Source: Ereboglobus sp. PH5-10 (GTDB lineage Bacteria > Verrucomicrobiota > Verrucomicrobiia > Opitutales > Opitutaceae). Taken from it: a stretch of DNA of 64,000 nucleotides. Within the stretch, counting starts at the first letter, position 1, and each line of letters starts with the position of its first letter. The stretch spans positions 105,207 through 169,206 of the forward strand of contig NZ_JAQFIP010000008.1 in NCBI RefSeq assembly GCF_029504735.1, read 5' to 3'. Below the pieces are notes generated by a model. It saw nothing but the letters and a program-made list of their open reading frames with translations. It was not told where the DNA came from and searched no databases. Made by a program: the position numbers and the translations under genes. Positions 1 to 7,803 of this stretch are shown in pieces.

Positions 1-894
1 CAGCAACAATCCCGCGCTAAAAAGCACCGCGTAAAGCGCGAGCAATTTGCCCGTGTCGCCCAAAAGCGCGATCTGCTCCGGCGGCGTTTTGCCGGTTCGC
101 AACCGGCGCGCGTGCGTCCATGCCATCGGCGCAAGCGCGAGCGGCAGCAGCGTCCACAACGAGTAACCGCGCGCGCACAACACAACCGGCGCAGCAAACG
201 CGACCAGCAAACCGCACGCGAATTGCGCGCGTGAAAATCCGCGCCCGAAACGCACCACGAGTGTGCGCTTGCCCGCGCGCGCGTCGGTCTCGGCGTCGCG
301 ATAATTATTCACCACAAGGATGTTCACCGCCAGCGCGCCCACGCCCGCGCCGACTACCCACGCCGCCGCCGTGACCGTGGCCGCCTGCACAAAATAAGTC
401 GCGCCCACGGCGACAAAACCGAAGAACACAAAAACAAAAACATCGCCGAGCCCGTTGTAGCCGAGCGGATACGGGCCGCCCGTGTAGGCGATGCCGCAGA
501 TCACGCTCGCCACGCCGATGGCCAGCAGCGGCCATCCGCCGAAGCGCAGCAGCGTCAGCCCGCACCCGAACGCCACACCGAACACAATCCACATCGCCGC
601 GCGCATCGTGCGCGGACTCACCCACCCCATCGCGACGGCGCGCCTCGGCCCCACGCGCTCGGCGGTGTCGGCGCCCTTCACGTAATCGTAATAGTCGTTC
701 GCAAAGTTGGTGCCGATCTGGATGAACAACGCGAACAGCAGGCACGCCAGCGCCGCGGGCCAGTGAAACGCGCCGTCGTGCCATGCGAGCGCCGACGCGA
801 CCATCACCGGCGCAACCGCCGCCGGCAGCGTGCGCGGACGCGAGGCGAGTATCCAGATTTTCAATACGGAAGGTTTTTCGGCGGCGTTGGACAT
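1..894 (-). CDS. menA: 1,4-dihydroxy-2-naphthoate polyprenyltransferase (partial, runs off left edge)
   Basis: Integral membrane UbiA-family enzyme that attaches a polyprenyl tail to 1,4-dihydroxy-2-naphthoate in menaquinone synthesis. Translated from the ATG at 894, the frame stays open for 298 codons to the window edge. The first Asp-rich prenyl-diphosphate/Mg site NFANDYYDYVKG lies near residues 63-74. It is followed by VGPRRAVAMGWVSP, and the second site NNYRDAETDARAGKRTL lies near residue 196. Hydrophobic stretches such as ALACLLFALFIQIG and GDVFVFVFFGFVAVGATYFV fit transmembrane helices. The NNYRD..TD..AGKRTL block separates MenA from UbiA and other family members. The family is usually about 290-310 residues, so only the last few codons are missing. 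It implies a menaquinone-based respiratory chain. Confidence 0.93.
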   Translation of the reverse strand, partial: MSNAAEKPSVLKIWILASRPRTLPAAVAPVMVASALAWHDGAFHWPAALACLLFALFIQIGTNFANDYYDYVKGADTAERVGPRRAVAMGWVSPRTMRAAMWIVFGVAFGCGLTLLRFGGWPLLAIGVASVICGIAYTGGPYPLGYNGLGDVFVFVFFGFVAVGATYFVQAATVTAAAWVVGAGVGALAVNILVVNNYRDAETDARAGKRTLVVRFGRGFSRAQFACGLLVAFAAPVVLCARGYSLWTLLPLALAPMAWTHARRLRTGKTPPEQIALLGDTGKLLALYAVLFSAGLLL

Positions 895-910
895 TTTTGT
901 TTTCGGCTCA

Positions 911-1002
911 ATAGCCGCAAAAAGGCGCAAGAGGCGCAAAAAGAAAAACAAACCGGCGGGCTGTTTTATTGCGCTTTTTTGTGCATCTTTGCGGTCGTCT
1001 AT
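911..1002. repeat. short-period inverted repeat between menA and dsbD-like gene
   Basis: The left arm contains iterations of GGCGCAA/AGGCGCAAAAAG after GCCGCAAAAA. The right arm, from about 971, carries the complementary theme GCGCTTTTTTGTGC followed by TTTGCGG. It therefore forms an imperfect long hairpin made of a degenerate 8-10 nt unit. It fills most of the gap between two same-strand genes, and there is no T-run typical of a Rho-independent terminator. It belongs to the dispersed short-period repeats seen elsewhere in this window. Confidence 0.6.
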
Positions 1003-1005
1003 TTT

Positions 1006-3129
1006 CTATTTCAACGCATCCAGCACGATGCCGGGCGTGAGCAATTCCGGCAGCACAACAGGCTCCGGCTCGCCGGGTTTGTAGACCAGGTTGAAGGGCA
1101 CGGCGGAGCGTCCGAACTTCGCGAGCTCGGCGGTGATTTGCGCGTCCTTGTTTGTCCAGTCGGCCTTGAGCGCGACGATGTTTTTGTTGCGAAACACGCG
1201 GTTCACCTCGTCCGAGCTGAACACGAGTTTTTTGTTCGCCTGGCAGGTCGCGCACCAGCGCGCGGTGAAATCGACATACACCGTTTTTCCCGACGTTTGC
1301 GCGGAGGCGACCGCCGCCGGGCTCCATTTCTCCCAAACAATATCCGTCGGCGCCGCCGCGCGCGGCCAGCCAAGCAAGCCGCCAAGCAGCAGACAGACAA
1401 GCGCGCCCGCGATGCCGATGGTTTTGCGCCTGGACGAATTGCCCGGAGCCGCGTAGCGCCCGTAAAACCACACGCCCAGCGCAACCAAAACAAACGCGAA
1501 GAGCGCCATCAAAAGTCCGTTTTCGGAAAGCTGCCCCGCGAGCACCCAAACCAGATAGCCGACAGTCGCGTAGAGCGGAAACGCCATCGCCTGTTTGAAG
1601 GTTTCCATCCACGCGCCGGGGCGCGGCAGCACTTTCACCGCGCCGGGAAAAATCGAGAGCAGCAGATACGGCGTCGAAAGCCCGAGCGCGATTGCCGTGA
1701 AAACGAAAAACGACTCGCCCGTTGACATGGCCAGCGCCGCGCCGAGCGCGGGTGCGAGAAACGGCGCGCTGCACGGCGTCGCCACGACAGTCGCCAGCAC
1801 ACCCGTGAAAAACGATCCGGCGTAGCCTCCCTTGGTTTGCAGGCCGCCGCCGACCGATGTCGCCGAAAGCCCGAACTCAAACACGCCGCTCATGCTCATC
1901 GCAAAAATCAGCAGCAGCGCCGCCAGCGCAAAAACGAAAACCGGCGATTGCAGTTGGAAGCCCCAGCCAAGTTGTTCGCCGCCCGCGCGCAGCACCGCCA
2001 GCAATCCCGCCAGCGCCCAAAACGAGACCAGCACGCCGACCGTAAACGCGATGCCGTGCAGCGTGACCTTGCGGCGCGACGCTCCGGCTTGGTTTACGAA
2101 GCCGAGGATTTTTATGCCGAGCACCGGAAACACGCACGGCATGAGGTTGAGGATGAGCCCGCCGACAAACGCGAGCAAAAGCGTGCCCGCAATTTCCCCG
2201 GCGCTTCCAGCGGACGCCCCCGCGGTTGTCGCGGACGATTTTCCCGCTCCCGCGCCAGCAGCGTCATCCGAGTCGCCGATCACCACGTCGATATCATAAC
2301 CGCGCCAAACGTCTTTCGCATCGGTAAACGCGAGCACGCCGGCGAGACGGCGGCCATCGCCATCGTAAGAGTCGGACACGGGCAGCGTCAGCGAAAGCGC
2401 GCCGTTTTCGATTTTGGCGGATTGCGCCTGATCGTATTGAATCAACGCGTCGAGGCCGAAAAAATGCGGCGCGGCATCATTCGCCGAAACCGGCGACGGC
2501 GAAAAAACGAGCGTCACGCTTTTCGCCCCCGGCGCGCGCGAGGCCGTCACGCGGGCGCTGCCTGTTTTTTCCGGCATGGGCGGTGTCGCAAAAACCTTCG
2601 CGCGCAACGCGGACGGTTTCGGCGCCGCCGCGAGCACGGGCAGTGTGACGGAAACATCCGCGCCACCGGGTTCACACACATCGGCGCACATGAGCCAGTC
2701 GGCCCTGCCCTTCAGGGTGATTGTTGTTCCGGGCGCAAGGTTTGCCGGAGCCGTGAGCGTGACGGGCAGATAAACGACATCGTCGTATCCGTTGCCGGTA
2801 ATGTTGCCCTGATGATCCTTGATGGGCGACGGCACCGGCCACTGGATTTCGCCCGCCCGCCAGCCCTCGGGAAGCTCCCACGCGATCGTGGTCGGCAGAC
2901 CGGTGCCGGCGTTGATCCAGTAAGTGTGCCAGCGCGGCGCGTGCTCGAGCTTGAACGCCACGGTCACCGTCCCGCCCGGCTGGACGGACTCGTCGAGCGC
3001 GACCAACGACGCCCGCACCTGTTGCGAACCGCCGAACGAAAACAAGGAGGCAAACGCGGGCGCGCTTGCAACCGGAAGAAATCCGGAAACGACGACCAGC
3101 GCGAAGACTAAACGGAAACGTGAAACCAT
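1006..3129 (-). CDS. DsbD/ScsB-like thiol:disulfide interchange protein (protein-disulfide reductase)
   Basis: Inner-membrane electron conduit that passes reducing power from cytoplasmic thioredoxin to periplasmic proteins. Order of parts: signal peptide (MVSRFRLVFALVVVSG...), a periplasmic beta-sandwich like nDsbD with a C-x3-C pair (MCADVC, near residue 148), a multi-helix membrane domain with the redox cysteines in MPCVFPVLGIKIL (near 330) and ATPCSAPFLAP (near 450), and a C-terminal thioredoxin fold with WCATCQ (near 625). That is the complete cysteine set of the family. The frame also allows starts at 3171 (GTG) and 3156 (ATG). The ATG at 3129 is chosen because it gives a normal signal peptide with a basic n-region. 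The length of 707 residues is usual for ScsB/DsbD relatives. It is transcribed in the same direction as menA and separated from it by a repeat. Confidence 0.88.
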   Translation of the reverse strand: MVSRFRLVFALVVVSGFLPVASAPAFASLFSFGGSQQVRASLVALDESVQPGGTVTVAFKLEHAPRWHTYWINAGTGLPTTIAWELPEGWRAGEIQWPVPSPIKDHQGNITGNGYDDVVYLPVTLTAPANLAPGTTITLKGRADWLMCADVCEPGGADVSVTLPVLAAAPKPSALRAKVFATPPMPEKTGSARVTASRAPGAKSVTLVFSPSPVSANDAAPHFFGLDALIQYDQAQSAKIENGALSLTLPVSDSYDGDGRRLAGVLAFTDAKDVWRGYDIDVVIGDSDDAAGAGAGKSSATTAGASAGSAGEIAGTLLLAFVGGLILNLMPCVFPVLGIKILGFVNQAGASRRKVTLHGIAFTVGVLVSFWALAGLLAVLRAGGEQLGWGFQLQSPVFVFALAALLLIFAMSMSGVFEFGLSATSVGGGLQTKGGYAGSFFTGVLATVVATPCSAPFLAPALGAALAMSTGESFFVFTAIALGLSTPYLLLSIFPGAVKVLPRPGAWMETFKQAMAFPLYATVGYLVWVLAGQLSENGLLMALFAFVLVALGVWFYGRYAAPGNSSRRKTIGIAGALVCLLLGGLLGWPRAAAPTDIVWEKWSPAAVASAQTSGKTVYVDFTARWCATCQANKKLVFSSDEVNRVFRNKNIVALKADWTNKDAQITAELAKFGRSAVPFNLVYKPGEPEPVVLPELLTPGIVLDALK

Positions 3130-3271
3130 GACAAATTTGGCGAATAGCGGAACCATGCAGATTTTTCCCACTTTTGCCAGCCGCGCATGAAATAGAAAGG
3201 GCTGTTTTGATTTTTACGTTCGTTTTTATTGCAGGAAGCGGAAATATCCCTCTTTCTTTGCAAACTTTCGG

Positions 3272-3347
<76 letters not shown>

Positions 3348-3428
3348 ATTTTTTGTCCGGTGTTGTTTCCCGCGCGTTCGGGATGCCGGGCGGGTGCAAT
3401 GCGGCGAGAACGTTTATGACGTTTGGGA

Positions 3429-4325
3429 TCAGGGGACAAACGCCGGAACCTTCCCGCCGTCCTCGGAAAGATACGCGGCCAGCGGATTATCATCCTTGAA
3501 ACTGTTCAGGCCCGAGACAACGGCACGGGCGTTGAAAGCCGCGCCTTCGCGAGTGGTGTGCGTGCCTTTGTCGGCGAAAAACGGCTCGATGGCGGCGCGC
3601 CCGAGTTTCTCGTAACCGCGCGCGATGATCTCGTTGAGGTCGACAAACAGCGCGCCGGACTGCTCCGCCGCCTGACGCGCCCACAAGCCATAACTGCCCG
3701 AGGCGCGGTTTATTTTGGCGCTCGCGGATTCCGAGTCCCAGCTTTTGCGCGGCACCGGGGAGCAGACCACGGGAATCGCGCCCTTGGACTTGGCGGTGGC
3801 CACGTAGTTACGGATATACCAGCCGTAGCTGTGAACGGTTTCGGGCTTTCCCGTGATAATGTTTTTTTCAACAAAAACGGTTTCGTCGCCATTGCCGCGA
3901 ATGGTGCCGCGCGCACGCGTCTTGGAGTCGCGCGGGGGCTTTTCGTTTATGGGTCCGGCGTCGTTGTGCCCGAACTGCATGATGACAACATCACCGGGGC
4001 GCAGCTCTTTCAAAATGGCGTCCCAGCGTCCGTCGGTCAGAAATGTTCGCGAGCTGCGTCCGCCGATGGCGCGGTTGACGATGTTGATTTTGGCCGTGTC
4101 GAAAAACGGCCTGAGTTCGTCGCCCCAGCCGCGCTGTCCATTGGTGCCGACGCGCACGGTGGAGTCGCCGATAACCCAGAGCGTCGGCAACTCGGCGCGC
4201 TCTTTTTTGACGAGACCCGCCTTGGAAGCGTCCTCAACCGGACGATCATCCGAGGCCGCGCCTGTCGCCGCCCTGGCAAGGCAAAGTGTGAGCAAACCGA
4301 GTGTGATAAGTGTGAGATGACGCAT
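3429..4325 (-). CDS. SGNH-hydrolase, rhamnogalacturonan acetylesterase type (YesT/YesY-like)
   Basis: Removes acetyl groups from the galacturonate backbone of rhamnogalacturonan so that lyases can act; exported. Start chosen at MRHLTLITLGLLTLCLARA, a clear signal peptide. The frame also extends upstream to 4373, but that would abut the next gene and destroy the signal peptide. SGNH blocks: nucleophile serine in VIGDSTV (near residue 53), GGRSS (near 85), the Asn block FGHND (near 118), and the C-terminal Asp-His pair in ADKGTHTT (near 254). The length of 298 residues fits the family. It is last in a leftward operon with the symporter, rhaM and the PL26-like lyase, which supports the substrate call. 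Xylan esterases share the fold, so the exact substrate is inferred. Confidence 0.85.
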   Translation of the reverse strand: MRHLTLITLGLLTLCLARAATGAASDDRPVEDASKAGLVKKERAELPTLWVIGDSTVRVGTNGQRGWGDELRPFFDTAKINIVNRAIGGRSSRTFLTDGRWDAILKELRPGDVVIMQFGHNDAGPINEKPPRDSKTRARGTIRGNGDETVFVEKNIITGKPETVHSYGWYIRNYVATAKSKGAIPVVCSPVPRKSWDSESASAKINRASGSYGLWARQAAEQSGALFVDLNEIIARGYEKLGRAAIEPFFADKGTHTTREGAAFNARAVVSGLNSFKDDNPLAAYLSEDGGKVPAFVP

Positions 4326-4373
4326 GATGAAAATATACCAAATGCAGTGCCGATTGTTCACCACCGCGCCCAC

Positions 4374-7298
4374 TTACGGAATGCTGTCGCCGACGAGGGC
4401 GAGGCATTGCATGGCGGCGAGGCCCCACTGGGAGGCGTCGTTGGTCGAGACCCAGGCGGCCTCGTCAACAGGATTCAGCACGGTCGGGCCTTCGATGCGT
4501 TTCGTTTCCAGCAAGTGGCGCGTGCCGGAGGAATCACCATGGTCGGCGGCGTCGTTGCGGAAGAATTCGCTCCAGGCGCGGGCGGCGAGTTTTTTGTCGC
4601 CCGTCATCTTCGCGGCGTAGGCGGTGAGACGCGAGTGGGCTTGCGCAAGACTGCCGCCGCGGACATCGGCGCCGAGCGCGGCCTTTTTCTCGTCCTTCGG
4701 CGCATTGTAAAGCGTGCAGAAGTGCAGCCAGACTTTTTTGAAACCTTCGTATTCGGGCTGGCCCTCGGTGAGCTGAATGAGCTCGGCGAAGGTTTCGACT
4801 GCGCCGAAAACGGAATCGAGGTGCGAGACGCCGATGGTCGCCGTGCTGTTGCCGGGACGGCCGCGCACGGTGAGCGGCTCGAGGCTGCCGTCGGCGATTT
4901 TGTAGCCGTAGCGGTCGCTCGTGAAAAAGCCGAGCGGCATTTTGCCCCAGTCGCGCATGCCGCGAAGGAGTTTGTCGCGATACTTCATGTCGCCGCCGCG
5001 CTCCCATTCGGTGAGCCAGGCGACGGCGAGGTTGGCCCAGTCGGTGCCGAAGCTGACGCGCGAATCGTAGGCGCCGAGCGGCGTGGCATTTTCAAGTTTC
5101 CGGGCGGGGTCGATGTCGTTGAGTTTTTTGTCCACGTCCAGGAGCTCGCGCATGATGTCGCCCACGCGTTCGTCGGCGGTGAGGTAATAGTAGATGCGGC
5201 GGTAGGCGGCGGTGGAGATGCGGACTTGTTTCGCGGAGCATCCCCAGTGCTGGACGTTGTGGCGTGTGCCGAGCCCGGCGAATTGCCCGGCGTGATAAGT
5301 GTCAACCTCGCCGGTGTGGCGCGTCATGGCCTCGGCGAGGCGGAAGACATCGGCGCGGCCCGTGCGCATGTAGTAGGTCCAGAGCCAGAGGTCGGGCGAG
5401 AGCTCGGAGTTGTCCCACGCGTAGCCGCCGACGTCGTATTTCCAAACGTGGCGGTCGCGATCGTAGGAGTGCATCACGTCGCCGTAGTTCCAGAATCCAT
5501 ACCAATGGCGCTGGTCGATTTGTTTTTTGTAATAATCGATCTGCCAATCGAGGCGTTTTTCGAGCGCCGCTTTCACGGGTGTGGACGTGTCGGGCAGGCC
5601 CCAAACGTCGCCGAAAACTTTTGCGGCGTGGATGCGCGCGGGCGGGCAAACGAGGTGCGCGGGATTGCGGACGAGCGCGGCCATGTCGGCAATGGTGTCA
5701 CGCGAGGGCGTGGCGGCGACGGCCCAGAGGAACAGCTCGCTCGAGCGGGCGATGCCGTGCGCGTCGCCGTAGCCGGGCTCGTAATCCTCGTAGGTGATGA
5801 TGAGGCCGCCGTCGTATTGTTTCTTGAACGTATCCATGCCCATGCCGTCGTGGTAGAAGCGCAGATCCATCGCCGGCGCCTCGGGCGAATACATCCAGAC
5901 GGTAACCTCGGCGGCGTCGGTGTGGGCGTTGCGCACATCGAGTTGCACGGGGTGGCGCTGCCAGAAATCGCGGAGACCGAAGACAACGCCGCCACCTTTT
6001 GCGCCGCCGATGTAACCGGTGCCGGATGCGCGCGTGCCCTGGTCGACATCGACCCAGGCGTGCCCGGCCTTGGTGCGTTTGCGGATGGCAAAGCCGTTGG
6101 CGGAGAGTTGCGTGAGCGTGGAGTCGCCCCATTCGGGAATGTATTGGATGCGGTCAGAAACTTGTTTGTTGAACGTGGACAGCGGCGGGCAGGCGAGGCC
6201 GGCGAGTTGGGCGGACTTGATTGCGTTGCTGCCGCGCTGGTCGGGATCGCGGCGCAGGCCGGTGAGGCCCATGACGGCCTCGGCCCAGAGTCCGCGTCCC
6301 TCGCCGACGTAACGAACGTGACGGTCGTAGGGCGCGTCGGCCATGGGCACCTCAAAGCGCACGCCGAGTCCGCGAATGAAATCCTTCTCCGCATTGCCGT
6401 CGAAAACGAAGCTGTGCATCATGCGCACGCATTCACCGTCGGCGTAGAAATAGAGGCGCACGGTGAACGGCAGCCAGGTGGCGGCGGCTTCGCCGCCTAA
6501 TGAAGAATGAGAAATGGATAATGAAGAATGGACTGAACTTTCCTGAAGGGGCGTGTCACCATTGCCGGTTTTTTCATTCTTCATTAGCGCGCAGCGCGCA
6601 TGAACGCCCTCAATCCTCACGACGGCGCGCACGGGACCGTTTTGCTCGACGGTGACGGCGATGATTTTGCTTTGAAACGCGGTCGTGGTTTGCGTGCCGG
6701 CGGAGCCGTCGAGGTCGGGCGCGGAGGAACTGAGCGCGACGAGGCGGCCGTTGACGAGAACCGGTTTGTTTTTCGAATCGTTGCGCGTGATTTTTTGCAC
6801 GAGCACATCGCCCGATTTTGCGATGACGCAGCGCATCACGCCGGTGTCCACCTCTACGCTGTCGCCCGAGTCTTTTACCGAGACCGGTTTCGCGGGCGCG
6901 GCGGGTTTGCCGGGGGCGAGGTCGAGGTCGTTGCCGATTTTGATTCCGGCGGGCACGGCGGTGGCGGTCCATTTGATCGAGCCGTCGGGCCACCAGGCGG
7001 TTGTCCAGGTTTGCGCGGGGATGGATTTTCCGGAGGTGTCGCGGAGCGCGAAATCAGTGTCCTTCGCGGCGGCGCCCATCGGCCACGGCGTGCCGAAAGT
7101 CGCGCCGACATTGATCGCGGGGGCGGAGCCGTCGAGCCAGCGGATGGTTTTGACGTCCGGCGAAATGGAGGCGGCTTTCGCGGGCCTGGCGGCCCTGGCG
7201 TCGGCGCCGCGCGCGAGCGACGCGGCGAGCGGCACGGCGGCCGCGGCGATGGCGGCGTTTTTGACAAAGGCGCGGCGGGTGATGGAGGCGTTTTTCAT
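4374..7298 (-). CDS. PL26-like exo-rhamnogalacturonan lyase family protein (PcRGLX/YetA type), Tat-exported
   Basis: Large exported protein with a Tat-type leader: TRRAFVKNAAIAAAAVPLAAS in the first 27 residues, ending near ARGADA. The body begins with GTPWPMGA, FALRDTSGKSIPAQTW and WWPDGSIKW, which I recognise as the N-terminal beta-domain shared by PcRGLX (PL26 exo-lyase on the rhamnogalacturonan-I backbone) and YetA. It continues into an alpha-rich catalytic region (about residues 430-970, with YKYDVGGYAWDN, HYWGCS-like blocks and MRDWGKMPLGFFTSDRYG). Family assignment is from remembered motifs; the lyase reaction is inferred from family and context. It stands 139 nt downstream of rhaM and 48 nt before the acetylesterase. 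An in-frame short-repeat insertion occupies roughly residues 234-272 (see the repeat at 6482-6599). Confidence 0.75.
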   Translation of the reverse strand: MKNASITRRAFVKNAAIAAAAVPLAASLARGADARAARPAKAASISPDVKTIRWLDGSAPAINVGATFGTPWPMGAAAKDTDFALRDTSGKSIPAQTWTTAWWPDGSIKWTATAVPAGIKIGNDLDLAPGKPAAPAKPVSVKDSGDSVEVDTGVMRCVIAKSGDVLVQKITRNDSKNKPVLVNGRLVALSSSAPDLDGSAGTQTTTAFQSKIIAVTVEQNGPVRAVVRIEGVHARCALMKNEKTGNGDTPLQESSVHSSLSISHSSLGGEAAATWLPFTVRLYFYADGECVRMMHSFVFDGNAEKDFIRGLGVRFEVPMADAPYDRHVRYVGEGRGLWAEAVMGLTGLRRDPDQRGSNAIKSAQLAGLACPPLSTFNKQVSDRIQYIPEWGDSTLTQLSANGFAIRKRTKAGHAWVDVDQGTRASGTGYIGGAKGGGVVFGLRDFWQRHPVQLDVRNAHTDAAEVTVWMYSPEAPAMDLRFYHDGMGMDTFKKQYDGGLIITYEDYEPGYGDAHGIARSSELFLWAVAATPSRDTIADMAALVRNPAHLVCPPARIHAAKVFGDVWGLPDTSTPVKAALEKRLDWQIDYYKKQIDQRHWYGFWNYGDVMHSYDRDRHVWKYDVGGYAWDNSELSPDLWLWTYYMRTGRADVFRLAEAMTRHTGEVDTYHAGQFAGLGTRHNVQHWGCSAKQVRISTAAYRRIYYYLTADERVGDIMRELLDVDKKLNDIDPARKLENATPLGAYDSRVSFGTDWANLAVAWLTEWERGGDMKYRDKLLRGMRDWGKMPLGFFTSDRYGYKIADGSLEPLTVRGRPGNSTATIGVSHLDSVFGAVETFAELIQLTEGQPEYEGFKKVWLHFCTLYNAPKDEKKAALGADVRGGSLAQAHSRLTAYAAKMTGDKKLAARAWSEFFRNDAADHGDSSGTRHLLETKRIEGPTVLNPVDEAAWVSTNDASQWGLAAMQCLALVGDSIP
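6482..6599. repeat. in-frame short-period repeat insertion inside the PL26-like gene
   Basis: About 118 nt of A/T-rich sequence interrupt GC-rich coding DNA. The left part iterates TAATGAAGAATG/AGAAATGG units after a small hairpin GCGGCTTCGCCGC. The right part (from about 6570) carries the complement TTCATTCTTCATTA followed by GCGCGCAGCGCGC. The encoded peptide (ALMKNEKTGNGD...HSSLSISHSSLGGEAAA) has no resemblance to the flanking conserved beta-domain, which resumes at TWLPFTVRLYFYADG. It is the same sequence family as the signal-peptide repeat at 19561 and the intergenic copy at 22418. Confidence 0.7.
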
Positions 7299-7330
7299 GT
7301 TATAAGATTGGGAGGTTTTAATATAAAAAA

Positions 7331-7412
7331 ATTAACCACGGAGCGCACGGGGGACACGGAGATTATATTATTTCGCTCTCCGTGCCTCTCCGCGTCCTCC
7401 GTGGTTAATATT
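7331..7412. repeat. inverted repeat with CACGGAG units between rhaM and PL26-like gene
   Basis: The left arm reads ATTAACCACGGAG followed by further CACGG..CACGGAG units. The right arm carries CTCTCCGTG, CTCTCCGCG and CCTCCGTGGTTAAT. The arms are complementary over the ends and, with slippage, across a degenerate 8-10 nt unit. It lies in the 139-nt gap inside the operon, so it may fold in the mRNA and influence stability. No T-run follows. Confidence 0.65.
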
Positions 7413-7437
7413 AAACAGGGTTGTTATTATTTGCTTA

Positions 7438-7752
7438 TTATTCGAGGTGGAAAACCTCGTCCAGGTCGCGCGACACCGGGCTGTTGTCGGGATTGCTCGG
7501 CATGATGTCGCCCATGAACTTCCACCAGCGCCGGCAGGCGTCGGTTTGCGCGACTTGCGCCCAGCGTTCCTCGCTCTCGATTTCCACGTAGCCGAAAAGC
7601 TGGAGCGTCTTCGGGTCGAGGAAGATCGAGTAGTTGTGGCTGCCGTGGTTTTTAAGCTCGGCGGCGAGATCGGCCCAGATGGGATTGTGGCGGCGCTGAT
7701 ACTCGGCTTCCTTGCCGGGATTCACGCTCATGACGAATGCTTTGCGGATCAT
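7438..7752 (-). CDS. rhaM: L-rhamnose mutarotase
   Basis: Small cytoplasmic enzyme that interconverts alpha- and beta-L-rhamnopyranose. The whole 104-residue chain matches the family layout: [25 protein letters not shown] at the N-terminus, [11 protein letters not shown] in the middle, [32 protein letters not shown], and the C-terminal DLDEVFHLE. The length is exactly that of the family. It lies 51 nt downstream of the symporter gene and upstream of the PL26-like lyase, which ties this operon to a rhamnose-containing substrate. Confidence 0.93.
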   Translation of the reverse strand: MIRKAFVMSVNPGKEAEYQRRHNPIWADLAAELKNHGSHNYSIFLDPKTLQLFGYVEIESEERWAQVAQTDACRRWWKFMGDIMPSNPDNSPVSRDLDEVFHLE

Positions 7753-7803
7753 TGTTGGAGTGGTTTTTTCTGTTCGGTTTAAGTCGGGATTCGGAGATGG
7801 CGT

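Noticed and set aside
3423..6500. 1025-codon open frame on the + strand across the esterase and lyase genes
   Set aside because: Antisense shadow of two recognisable genes; no motif, no signal peptide, no plausible start context.
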